Below, in pieces: positions 1 to 11,594 of a DNA stretch of 64,000 bases (its first letter is position 1; the number at the start of each line of letters is the position of its first letter). Both the position numbers and the translations under genes were made by a program. The notes beneath the pieces were generated by a model that saw nothing but the letters and a program-made list of their open reading frames with translations, ran no database searches and was not told the DNA's origin. This stretch comes from Parastagonospora avenae f. sp. tritici 18332-5 (lineage: Eukaryota; Ascomycota; Dothideomycetes; Pleosporales; Phaeosphaeriaceae): NCBI GenBank assembly GCA_022559985.1, contig JAFJTR010000064.1, positions 119,241-183,240 on the forward strand, written 5' to 3'.

Positions 1-737
1 GAAAAGCTAGGATGTTCAGCATGATTAGTGCATGTTGGACGTATTGCTTACCTCGCAAGTCGACAGGACGACTATTGCTGCTAAATTGTCGTCTCTTCCT
101 TCCACATCAGATTCTCCCAGACGTTCGATCAGCTTCTGGACAGCTTCACTGTACAGACTCTGTGCACGCTCTTCAGAAATGCTCCATGGCTCTGCGACAT
201 AGATTTGAATCGCGCAGAACGCCAGCAATGCTTGATCCAAAAAATTGCTTTTGGGGACTAAGTGGCAGACGGCGTGGACCCATGAGTAGCACGAAGTGGC
301 TGTGATGTCACATTCGTCCGAAGATCGCGTACGTGGCAGGTACAGTTCTCGAAGTATGTCCCAAGCGCGCAGGCGAAATGTTCCAGGGAAATGAGCTTGA
401 GGGGCTGATATGCTCGCCTGGAGTTGTCTAAAGGTCTGTAACAATCTCGAAGAATGGTTGATAGAGATTTGAAGTCTGAGCGATCTCGCTTCTGCTATTG
501 CTGCTGGTGCTGTAGTGGTGAATTCTGACAATGTGCGATTGACAAAGATGGAAGCTCTGTCGTAGCCTGAACAAACCCGGCCAGCCTTTCTGCACCTCAA
601 GCAAGTAGGTTTCTGAAAATCGCACTGTATTACTGCATCAGAGAAGGTGTAGACAGGGTCTGTTATCGTACACTAACCTTAACTCTGCGTCGCTTGCAGT
701 CATGACACGCTCGAGACTTCCCTGCGACACCAACCAT
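1..737 (-). CDS. Zn2Cys6 transcription factor, 3' part cut by window edge
   Basis: Fungal binuclear zinc cluster regulator. Exons 737-678, 624-52 and 6-1 (running off the window). The first intron falls inside the zinc cluster: exon 1 ends at Lys20 and exon 2 opens with the third cysteine. Joined, the six cysteines sit at residues 11, 14, 21, 28, 31 and 38 with the canonical CX2C-X6-C-X6-C-X2-C-X6-C spacing and a basic KRRRVK stretch between them. The remainder resembles the alpha-helical middle region of fungal regulators. It is transcribed divergently from the MFS carrier at 1517 and is the only DNA-binding regulator seen at this end, so it is a candidate pathway regulator of the neighbouring isocyanide locus (inference). 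Family call sure; exon 3 is guessed from one acceptor. Confidence 0.9.
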
Positions 738-1516
738 TGTGAAGTTGTTTGGTATTCATTTGTCGTATTTCGAAGAATATTACCGAATGAAGCGAGAAGC
801 CCGAATGATACATGCTGTGCAAGTGGAACAATGAAGCGACCGGGTCAGACGGAGATGATTGATGAGCTAGTGAATCGACACTAGGCCAAATAAGTATCAA
901 TTTTCGAGCTGCTGTCGCAAGGGTCTTCGACTCATCATCTTCGCCTTGCACAACAAGGATGTCGTCCGCCTATGAAATGTCCCAGGTAGTTGTGCTATGA
1001 TCTCATCATCTTCTGTCATCATTTACTACATTTCTGCTGCGTCTTTCCAACCTGGCGATACTGACAGAGTTGCGCTGTACCTCATTAAAGTTTGCGAAAG
1101 TGCTGCGTTGTTCCTACGCGACAGAACACTCGTAGATACGTCACTCTACGAAAATACTTTCGATAACGTACCGTGAAGCTATACACCGCATGTTCAATGT
1201 CATAGCGAAATAGTTTTCATTTGTAGACACCCTCACGCTCTTGTATTCATGGTAGTCTACAAGGCGTAAAGATAATGACTGAGCATTCTGTCAGCTACGC
1301 AAACACGCCGCATCTTAGCTCTTCACGGTTACTCCCGATCGGGAACCATTTTTCGAGCGAGCACATCTGTTGATGACAAACACTCTTCAGGTCAATGCGC
1401 AAATGTAAGGAAGTCGCGAATAAATACTCCCAGACTTCATAAAGAAAGAACGCCTCGACAACACCAAATCTCCTACTGAAGCTCGTCACTCCAGCAGCGC
1501 ATGCCTCACCGCCGCC
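738..1516. promoter_or_regulatory. Divergent intergenic region, regulator / MFS carrier
   Basis: Shared upstream region of the minus-strand Zn2Cys6 gene and the plus-strand MFS gene. I see no convincing gene, repeat or clear palindromic regulator site in it. Confidence 0.4.
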
Positions 1517-3086
1517 ATGTCGCAACTTCACGACGAATCGTTACAATCTTCACGTCCATCATCGCCAAAGGCTGAACCGATAAACACCGATTCTGAGAAG
1601 GCTGAGCCTCAAGCAAACCTCGCGGTACCCGCTCCAAGCCCAGCGCCCGATGGCGGCCTGCAAGCATGGCTCGTCGTTCTCGGAGGCTTTTGCACCGTAT
1701 TTGCAAGTTTCGGATGGATAAACTGTGAGTACGATCCTGCAGCCTGGAGGCCCTCATTTATAAACACACCGACAACTAACACGCTGTCAGGCATTGGTAT
1801 CTTCCAGAACTACTACCAGAGCGATCAGCTTGCGTCTTACTCGCCGAGTACTGTTGCGTGGATCCCGTCTACGGAAACGTTTATTATGTTTTTTTGCGTA
1901 TGTTTTGTTTGTCGTGCTGGAGGAATACATAGTAGCTGACAAGAACGTTTCAGGGCCCGATTACTGGCATTCTAGGAGATACATACGGTCCACGCTTTCC
2001 TATCCTGTGAGTGTATCCCAGTTTACAAATTGTATGAGGCATACACTGACCTCGTACGCCAATGTCTAGGCTTGGTTCCTTCCTCCACGTCTTTGGCCTC
2101 ATGATGACGTCCATATCACACGAGTACTACCAGATATTCCTTGCACAAAGCGTTGTAAGTGCTGCAGGCTGCAGCTTCTTGTTCTTCCCCACACTGGCAG
2201 CTATCGGACAGTATTTCTCCAAGCACCGCGCCCTGGCTCTCGGCATCGCCGTCTCCGGCTCCTCCATCGGCGGTGTAATCCTGCCTATCATGGTCGACCG
2301 TCTGATTCCAAGAGTGGGCTTTGGATGGGCTATGCGCAGCCTTGCCTTTTTGATACTGGGACTTCTTGTCATTGGAAATCTTCTAATTAAGGCTCGTCTC
2401 CCGCCTCCAAAGAAGCACTTTCACTTTGTCGACTTCGTCACGCCATTGACAGAAGTACCATTTGCACTGCTCACCGCGAGTAGCTTCTTCATTTACCTGG
2501 GCGGCTTCCTGCCTTTCACTTTCGTCATTCTGCAAGCGAGGAAAGAGGGGATGAGCACGGCATTGGCAGGATATCTCGTCTCGATATTAAATGGCGCTTC
2601 GTACGTTTTTCATCCACCGTGTAGCTTCAGGATAACGCATCATTAACAGAAAACAGTACATTCGGCCGTATCATCCCTGCCTACTTTGGCGACCGATATG
2701 GCGTCTTCAACGTCATGATCCTTAACACCTTCTTCTGTGGCGTCTTTGTCCTAGCTGTCTGGCTTCCATCGCACTCCAACGCCCCAGTCATCGTATTCAG
2801 CATACTATACGGGTTCGTCTCAGGCTGCACGTTCTCCATCATTCCAGCCATGGTCGCGAGCATATCTGACATTCGCAAACTCGGAGCAAGAGTTGGGTGC
2901 CTGTATGCCGTGTCCGCCTTAGGCGCGCTGATTGGAAGTCCGATTGCTGGAGTCATCATCAACAGGCAGAACGGAGGATATCAAGGCTTGATAATTTTCT
3001 CTGGAATCGGGCTTTTGGTAGGCACAGCGCTTGCTGTGGCATCAAGGCAGGCGTTGATCGGAAGGAAGCTGGTCGCTAAAGTCTGA
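1517..3086 (+). CDS. MFS transporter, monocarboxylate-transporter-like
   Basis: Five exons: 1517-1724, 1791-1897, 1954-2006, 2070-2600, 2657-3086; 442 residues, phases agree throughout. After a 45-residue polar N-terminus comes the MCT-family opening 'PDGGLQAWLVVLGGF', then about twelve hydrophobic segments, the loop 'GDTYGPRFP' after helix 2, 'SGSSIGGVILPI' in helix 5 and 'GRIIPAYFGDRYG' after helix 7. Length is normal for fungal SLC16-like carriers. Likely a plasma-membrane carrier for a small organic acid or an exporter; substrate not readable. It is distantly alike to the second carrier at 14379, suggesting two transporters in one locus. Start chosen because it gives a typical cytosolic leader just upstream of the first helix. 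Confidence 0.9.
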
Positions 3087-3376
3087 GTCGAGAACTCACG
3101 AATCAGACGAATGCTCCTGAAAGCGATCCGCTAGACAAGTTCTTCTCATTTCATCGCTTTGGAAGGACATAGCGGGTATTGGTGTTTGCAGCTGATGACG
3201 TGATAGCGCATCCCTGCCGACTTACCGATTGTCGCATAAGCGATTACCGTGACGCAGTTGCACCTGTGGGTGCCTAGAGCTGAGTCCCTTCTGGAGTCTC
3301 GAATCGAAATACTAGCGCTATCACTCGTTGTGATCTATTATCAAATTCATCCATTCTTCGCAGCGCGTCATATACG

Positions 3377-5457
3377 ATGTCACCACAAAAGAGACGTTCC
3401 GATTCTGATGCAAGCACATCAAGCAGTGAAGAAGCTTCAAGTTGCGGGTTCTACGGTAGTATTGATCCAGGATGGAGAAGGGGAAACGAATGACCGTGTT
3501 GTAGGATCTGTATGGATCTGAATCCGCGTTTGCATTGGGCGACCGATCTGGACACACTGTTGTGGTCGTCAAGTACTTGTCCAGCTTGTAAGTTGCTGTA
3601 CATTGCACTCAGGCCATACAAACTACGCTCAAACGCTGGTGCCATCCCAATCGCCCTTGAGCTAGTTAACGGAAAGCTGCAAATGGGCTTCTACGTGTCG
3701 GAAGTGGGTTCACAGGATGGCCAAGGTTCTTCACCCCCTTCTAGGCAGGGTAGCGGAGGAACGCCCGCAGTTCCTGTCAAGCACCGTGTTCTAAGTGTAT
3801 TTGTCAAGGCTAGTACGTTACGCATGCGCTTTCGATTATGAGTGAATCATTGACAATCGGTGCAGACACACGTGGTCCCTGGCCAACAATTCCACCCATG
3901 TTTGCAAAATTTGGCAATGAAGACCCCGCGGTTGCGGAGAAATTGATAAGGGACTGGCTTCACAAATGCGACGAGTTGCATACCGCATGTGCAAGCACCA
4001 CTTCGCCGTTTCTGCCAACACGTGTACTGGATGTTCAAGATCCCACATACATCCGCTTGTGCGTATCAGGTGAAGATAAGCAACATGGTCAATATGCATG
4101 TTTGAGTCACTGCTGGGGCGGCGGCGTACCCATTTGTACGATGCGCAGTACACTCCAAAGCTATCAAGACAATGGTATTCTGTGGAGCAATCTTCCGCTC
4201 AGCTTCCAACACGCGGTGGACATGACACGACGACTTGGATTAAGATACTTGTGGATTGACAGCCTCTGTATAGTGCAAGACGACATAGAAGACTGGCGAA
4301 CTGACGGCAGTAAGATGAGCGATACCTACTCCAAGGCATACATTACGTTTGCGGCTACCAGCGCGGGACAAAGCACCGAAGGCTTTTACCGAGATAGGTC
4401 TTTGCATCGAAACGAGCACTATCGGACACACAACTTGAGCAATACAAAGAACGATGGACATCCATACAACATTATTGTTTGCGAGGGGCTGCCACGAGCA
4501 GACAGCAGTTTTCTTGAAGGAAAACTTCCGTTATTGAACCGCGCGTGGGCGTTTCAAGAACGCCTACTGTCCCGCCGCGTCGTACATTTCGCAGACGATG
4601 TGCTTTACTGGGAATGTCAGATTGTGTTGGCTTGTGAGACGAACGATCGTATTGGCCAAGGTTTCACGGTAGACGCGTTGATGAAACTGGCCAAGAGCAA
4701 GGATCAGCCTGAGTTTCCGCAAGACGATCGTATCCCGCCCGAAACTCGACTTGACGTGGTCAAAAAGTGGCACACCATAATCGAACACTACAGTCGCTGT
4801 AAACTTACATATCATAATGATAGACTACCCGCTTTGCAGGGCGTGGCTAGGCGTGTGCAAGCGGAGCGGTGCTGCAAATATTATGCCGGACTTTGGGAAG
4901 ACAGCCTAACCATCGACCTACTTTGGATGACTCTGTCTCCCAGCGCGCATCAATCTGATTCATCGCACACCTATCAGGCACCAAGCTGGTCCTGGGCATC
5001 GATATCAAGCGAAGCCAGGTGGATACACAACCTTGATCGCTATCGAACTGATGCGGTCATTCTTACGGCGAAGACAACACCTGCTGGTAGCGACCCTTTA
5101 GGCGCAGTGATCGCAGGATCAATCAGACTGAGAGCTCGATCTGTGTCTGGCATTGTCGAGTACAATGAATGTCTTCATAGCAACCTATTGGTAACTAGCA
5201 GGACCGGTCTTCTGGACATGGCTTGGTACGAGGACCGCATAAGTCGCAGTGGCAGGGACTTGGATGTTGTATTAATCCTCATGGGAGACAATGACAATTG
5301 CGCAACCTATCTTGTGTTAGTAGAGTTTAAGCGTGGAATATATCGTAGACTGGGTGTCAGTGAACACCGGTACGATAGTTTCATGGCTGAGAAAGTGCCA
5401 AATCCGGCATTCGAGCAGATGGTACCCTGCAAATATCAGGAATTTCATATCGTATGA
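3377..5457 (+). CDS. Heterokaryon incompatibility (HET) domain protein
   Basis: HET-domain protein of the type linked to nonself recognition and cell death in fungi. The large exon 3866-5457 carries the HET core from about residue 203: 'YACLSHCWGG', then 'LGLRYLWIDSLCIVQDD' and 'YSKAYITFAATSA', followed by the usual 'LLNRAWAFQERLLSRRVVHF' region. Two upstream exons are inferred: 3505-3812 (intron 3813-3865) is strongly supported because it supplies the typical pre-HET region with CPAC and the phase fits; 3377-3447 (intron 3448-3504, weak donor) adds a CGIC pair and an ATG. With these the protein is 656 residues. Solo HET proteins sit often beside accessory loci; no partner gene with a clear cofactor role is adjacent. 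HET call firm, 5' end moderate. Confidence 0.88.
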
Positions 5458-5736
5458 ACACATGCTACTATATTGTGCTCTTTGAGTCAGCAGAACTTGT
5501 GTGAAATTGGAGTGTATAACCAAGTAGGCATGATTAAGGCGATTTGGCTCTCATGAAGTTTTAAAGGCTGTCGCATACACTTTGCCCCTTATCTCCGCTG
5601 CATCAACACGTCCAGCAAGCAAACACCTCTCGAAGCACCACACCGCATCTCTCCCCACCATCAAACCTTATCCCTCAGATCTCCATCCACGTGGCCCTTC
5701 CTTCAGCCGAACATGCCCGCCTGCAACCCGCCCGCA

Positions 5737-6715
5737 TCACTCTAGCTTACCCACTCGACGGAACTTGCCAAGGTCCTTCCCAAAAAGTCTAGAAAAGCGT
5801 AAGTAGCGTAAGTCGCGTAGGTAGGGTAGATGGCTTTTGTGGTAACGTACACGCAATCGAGGCAAGCGGTGAGCTTTACTTTTGCGGCTACGAGAGCGAA
5901 GCGGTAGCGTGGGGATCGACGCACTGGTTCGGGTTCGCATCATGGTGATCGGCGTGCGGATTGGAGGCCAGTATGTTGGGCCGAGACATGTCGTATCGGA
6001 GGTTTTGTGGGGAAGACACGATGTGTGGAGGAAGGGATTGTAGGAAAAGCAAATGTGTGTTGAGAAGTACGCGAGGAGAAGAATATCGCGACGAATTTCG
6101 ATACGAGGAAGAATAGATCAGCTTACACAATTGGTTTGTGCATGCCAGATTTCACATGCTCCCGAATGCGAGGCGATGACAGCTGCTGAGAAATTCCCAG
6201 TACCATGCTCGTGGGTTTGGTGTTGCGCCATCTCAAGCCACATTTGCTCGCAACAGCATTCCAGAACCACGGTCGAGAGATGCTCGCCGAATGCATTTGG
6301 TCACGTAGGATCATAGATTGCGGCCTACTGCGGCTAATACTATTCGAATGCTGCTTTTTCGCCATGGCATCGCGGATCGCTGTGCTTCCGGAACGTAAAT
6401 GAACGCTCAGGTGGACTTGATGTTGGGGGATTGCGTGTATAGTGAGAAGAAGGAAACAGAGGAGAGGCCTTGGCAGGAAGTGTTCCACATGCGATGCTTA
6501 CCGCAGGGAGCGATTCGAAGCGGATTGATAGCTCTGGTATCTTGACATATACCTAGACGCAAGACTGCCAACGGCTTCACGGCCAAGGTGGATGGAAATC
6601 CTGTACCTGAGATGTGTCGGAGACGTACAAGCGATGCTTGCGAAGATTCAAAAGATGCAATGTCAAGAACTACAAGCTGTCCGACCAACATAATAGTCTC
6701 GGTAAAGGTACTCAT
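5737..6715 (-). CDS. Possible three-exon gene, unknown
   Basis: I do not recognise this protein. Exons 6715-6502, 6379-6127 and 5923-5737 join in phase across two good GTAAGC donors and give 217 residues ending at a stop; the last exon is very basic (Arg/Lys/Leu rich). No motif, signal peptide or membrane segment stands out. The agreement of phases could be chance, and base composition resembles the surrounding non-coding DNA. Listed as the only plausible gene in a 3.9-kb stretch. Confidence 0.25.
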
Positions 6716-9348
6716 TGTGTACTTTCTCGGCTCGGACACTGGCCAGACGAAGATGCGTGGCAATAGTCTAGGCTAGAGGGTTTGATAATCACGGGGTGAT
6801 GGATCCTGGATGAGGTATGGGTTGCGGATAGGGACAAGGCGCGTGGCGGCGGGGCAGCGCGTAGAGATTCCCTGAAATTGGGCAATGTTTCATGATCGCC
6901 TTCTTTGTGTGACTGAAGGTTGTCGGCGGCCGGACGGAAGTGCCGAAGCGGCACGTTGGTGCGGATGTTGATGCTTTTATTCTCCACAGCTGGCCGCAAT
7001 GCCGGCGATCATGACCAAACAAGTAGGTACTGACTTTGCCCGCGGCATGACTCGTCACTCCCAGGGCCCGTGTAGGATCGAAGCATGGATATTTTGTCTT
7101 GCTCAACGGTCGACCCACATGCGCGGTGCGACCGTGGTGTGGCCCTGACTGCCTTGATGCGTGTTTGAAGGCTTGCAGTGTCGAAACATTGGCTTCGATG
7201 GATTGGTCTCGCAGTTTTTCTGGAGGTCTTCATGAAGTCTTCTTTCGAATGTTATGGCCTCCCTGACATGCTGGCTTCTGCGTGCACGTCCTCTTCCGGG
7301 CTCCGCTACTCCGTAGTTTTCTCAGATCAATTAGACGGTCCCGATCATGTTGCTATCACCTAGATGCGCATGCCATAGTCCGAAGTGTAGTGAATCATCA
7401 CCATGGCCATTTAGACACCGAAGACCAGATTAGACGCATGTCGTCTCCGCGCTCTAGATTGTAGCAATCTCGGCTCGAGTGCTGGCAATCCGGGCTTTGA
7501 ATATAAGCACCAATTGATGTCGCATCGACATGTTGCAGCGCTCTACTGTGGCCCTGCAGCTCGGATCCCAGTCGCCTCGGTTGCGAGCAGTCAGGAACGG
7601 CAAATTCCGCAAGTGGAGCTTTGCAGTTGGCTTCATCTGCCGGCCGGCGGAGGACCGGAGTAAATCCGAATTGTGGGAGTCGACAGGTTTCTGGGTTTCT
7701 GCTACTGACTTTTTGCTGGACGCCTCATAGACACCGTACACCGTGGCGTATGGCTGATACCATCTCTGATCAGATTGGAACGACTAGGCCCATATGTGAG
7801 GGTTTTAACTTTGAATCAAGGAGCATCGTAAGCGACGACAGGGGCGTGCATCCACCACGTCCAGGTCACCGGATTTGACAGTGCCCAGATGGACCTTGTC
7901 ACCGCGGAACGGGGTTGGGATAGGCTGCATCAACAACACAAAACCGTAAGTTTGGTCGACCGATGGTCGCTAGCTTGACGCCTTTGGCTAGGGCTGAGCT
8001 TGACTGAATGTAAACCGTCTTCGAAACTGCTGTTGGGTAGTAATGCATCCTATTGCCAGACAAGTAAAGCCGAAGGAGGTCGTCGAAGTCGCCCGCAGTA
8101 CTGATGCCTAATGCTGGGCGAGGACGTTTGCAGCCGACAGGAGCATATGCAGACGCGATGCATGGCGCGGTCACGAAGCTATACGTAGGGATGCAGCCCG
8201 TTTCACTGTGAAAATCACCCGCGACGCGCCATGTCCCAACAGTAGCCAGTGCGATGTGAGTGACCATGCGATTCCAGCGTGTAGTGCAGTTGCAAGCCTC
8301 TCGCACACTAGATAGAGTCAATATAAAACGCGGAATTATGATAAGACGGGCAATGGGTTGCCCGTTGATTTGCTGGGTAATAGTTATCGGTGCACGGCTT
8401 TGCAGCTTAACAAAAAGATCGGGGCGTAGCAGATGATCCCCGGATGCACGTTGACATTGTCTGGCCATGGGAATTCTGAAGGACTTGAAAAACTTGATGT
8501 TCTCCCATGGCCGTCGCCCAGTTCAGCTTTCGAGAGTCCGGAACACGGACAGGACATGTCGCGGAGACGGGAGACCACCCAGCTCTGGTGTGGCGTCCGT
8601 GGAACGAAAAAAGCCCGAGAGTGTGATCTGGGCACTGCGCCGTCGCGATTCCGCCTCACGGCACAGAATCCACACATCTCAGTAATGGGGTGATTGCACA
8701 GCTATGCAGTCGTGTAATCACACTGCTGGCACTGCTGGCACTGTGCGGCGCTGCACAAGTCGTTGCTGCAGTGTTGCGATAGACCCATGCGATCAGACAC
8801 CTTTGCCGCAGTCAGCCGGGAGCATGCCAATCCTGTACGCCCGGGCCCATAACACTCAGCAGGCAATACCCCAATTTTGTAGCCGGGCCAGCTGCAAAGA
8901 ACGGGCCGCGCTGTCTTTCCTGGCGACGCTTGTGCGTAGTTTGGGGTCAATACCAGCACGCTGGCACGACTGGGAACCTGGGTCCTGGCCTTAGGATCCC
9001 CTCGTCCGTACATATTGGGCATCCGCCACTGTTCGTTTGCTGCACCTCGAATGCCAGACACCGCCGGACGTCTCCAACAACATAGCTCTTACTTTCTGCA
9101 GTCTTCTGGAGTCGTGGGAGTCGCGAATCGCTAGGTCGTGATTGCAGCCGCCAGAGTGCATATAGCCAGACAGTCGGAGTTCCCGAGAGACTCAGCTCCA
9201 ACGGCCAGACCTTGGGAATTGCGGAGCGCATGCATACTTGACCCTCGCCGCGCTTCACACCCATTCAGGTCGTCTTGTTCTTTGAAGGATCGTCTCGCCC
9301 TGAATCCCAAGTTAGTGACGAAGAAAGGACAAAATCGCCCAAGTCAGC
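6716..9348. other. Long stretch without a supportable gene
   Basis: Only short open frames without recognisable domains on either strand; the longest, minus strand 7899-8468, has no family resemblance and no splice context. No repeat, RNA gene or transposon end was seen. Confidence 0.4.
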
Positions 9349-10545
9349 ATGTCAACCCCAGCTGAGTCGGGCAAGGCGGAGGCGAAAAACATGGATCGAC
9401 GCATGAGTTTGGGGAAGTACGTGAAGAGGATGAGCAGTGTCTTCAAGAGGGAGAAGTCGAACAAGACTGGTGACTTGGCCGCGCCGGCTGTACCTCCCGT
9501 GCACGAGGCCGAACAACAAAGCGCAAACAAAGAGGAAGCCGCGCCCGTCATGTAAGTAGGCAGTCACGGTCCGAGGAGTCAACACTGACGTATTCCAGTA
9601 TTGCAACGCCCGAAGAACCTGTTGCTGTGCGCGCTGCTACCACCACCATTTCGCAGCCAGCATCTGCTATTGTGACGAAACAGCTTGATCGACATGCCAT
9701 GCAGCAGGAACGTGCACGTGCGCTCTTTGCCAAATATGGACTTACTCTGGACACCACAGACTGGATTGCCACGCCCGCCCCAATGCCCACTGTGCAACGC
9801 GTGGAGAAGTCTATCCGTATGCGTGTCCATCGCAGCTGTCATCACTGCGGGACCATCTACGGAGCTGACAAGCAGTGCTTGCAATGTGAGCACAAGCGGT
9901 GCAAGAAGTGCCCTCGTTATCCCAAAAAGAGGCTTTCTGCCGAGAAAGAGAAAGAGAAGGCGACCGAGGAGAAGCCAAGGAAGAAGAGGGTGCTAACAGT
10001 CACGACAAGAGGAGGGAGCGAATTGGCATATCAGCCATCAAAGCAACGAGTCAGGCGCTCCTGCCACAAGTGCGAGACACTATTCGTCCCTCCAACGGCT
10101 ACCATCTGTGAGCAGTGTCGACACATAAGATGCACTAAATGCCCACGAGACCCGGCAAAGCTGCAAAAGTGGCCTGAAGGCTACCCTGGGGACATGGACG
10201 CAGACAGCGACTCCGAAGTCGAAAAACAGCTGGAGAAGTTCAGGCGCACGTGGAGGAAGCCTCGCCAGAGAGTTCGATGGGAGTGTGAGCAGTGCAATTC
10301 TGCCTTCATCAGTGGCTCGCCGCAATGTCCTGGATGCGGTCACGAGCGGTGCGAGAAGTGTACTCGATCACCGTAAGTTTTCACCAGACAAAATTCTTCA
10401 TTGAGCCTCACTAACAACAGCCAGGATCAAAAAGACAAAGAAGGAGGAAAACTTTGACCCAAAGCTTGTAGCTGCTGTCGAAGCGAAACTGAAAGCGCTC
10501 GACGTCGACAGCGATGTCCCCACTTCAGGAGTCGAAGCTGCTTGA
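9349..10545 (+). CDS. Protein with three CxxC/CxxC zinc-ribbon-like repeats
   Basis: Exons 9349-9551, 9599-10372, 10425-10545; 365 residues. The last acceptor was placed at 10424 because the nearer CAG gives a stop. After a charged N-terminus there are three repeats, at about residues 145-180, 215-250 and 290-325, each 'CxxCxxxF/Y...CxxCxxxRCxKCxR' (for example CHHC...CLQC...RCKKCPR, CHKC...CEQC...RCTKCPR, CEQC...CPGC...RCEKC). Spacing suits small zinc ribbons or rubredoxin-like knuckles. Linkers are Lys/Glu-rich, suggesting a nuclear or nucleic-acid-binding role (inference). I do not know a named function. Its place between the HET gene and the isocyanide synthase may be accidental. Confidence 0.85.
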
Positions 10546-11594
10546 CATCAGATCGCGGACAGATTCTCTATCTTATTTTACGCTTGCTGGGTCCAATATG
10601 CCCTTCATGGTATCGAACGCAAATATCGCGAATGTAACAAGCTTTTTGCTCACTTCACACTTCCATATTCTCGACGTTGAAACCTGACCGTGCGCAATTG
10701 CTAGATGCGTTCTGTATCTTTACTTTCTGGTCTTACGTAGACATCGCCTAGCAGCTCAACAGAAGTCTCGAAACTCTTTTCATGGCTGACACATGTGGCA
10801 GGAATGCTCCTCGGTTCCACAAACAAAAAGGAGATCCACGATGCTGTGTAACCTGCGCTTACATCCACCCGCCCGCACTGCCTACTCGTATGATAACGAG
10901 CAGTGTGGTCGTACAAATGGGCGTTCGCAGCATGATCACAGTGTCTCATGGGTCGCACGCGGCTCCTGTACGACCAGAAATGTCAGAGTCTGACCATCGG
11001 GAATTTTGAGGCTGGTCTGGGATTCGCCCCGCAGATCTACCTCACATCGCTCAGCATATGTACTTCTTTGCTCACGCCATCCCCGCCGGAGTAGAGGATA
11101 CGGTGAGGCCCGATGGTGATGCAGTAGCACGTCGTTTGTTGTCAGTGCAGCTGTAGTGCGCAGGACGACAAGCACGTACCCTTCTCATCACGGCATCACA
11201 GCTTCTGTACAACCCACGAAGCTCATGGCCTGCATTGATCAAAATTCTACCTAGCAGGCGATCGACCGATTTCACATTCGGAGTGAGCCTTTTCGATGCC
11301 TGGAATGACTCCGCAAATGCAGTGGCCGATGCAAGGATGCTGGCTAAGTTAGCGTTGCTCGCTTGTGGTGGACATGTCGTCCTTTCTTGATCTTCACCAG
11401 CCCTGCGTAGTCTCACGAGAGGCTTCTCCCCTGATCGGACATTCGGCATCCGCCCGCAAAAGCTGCGGTGAAGGCGCCGAAACGCCGACATCTCATTACT
11501 TCTTAAAAAACTTAGTACAAAACCAATAATCTAGCAACAACCTGCGCCCAAATATGTCTACCCGAGGAATGTCTACCCACGGAGAAGAGAACGA
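10546..11594. other. Intergenic, no clear gene
   Basis: 3' flanks of two converging genes. A minus-strand open frame at 11072-11491 (139 codons, ending near a GTACGT donor-like site) has a protein-like middle section, but no domain and no confirmed partner exon, so I do not call it. Confidence 0.35.

Noticed and set aside
7899..8468. 189-codon minus-strand open frame
   Set aside because: No domain, no protein-like periodicity, isolated in non-coding DNA.
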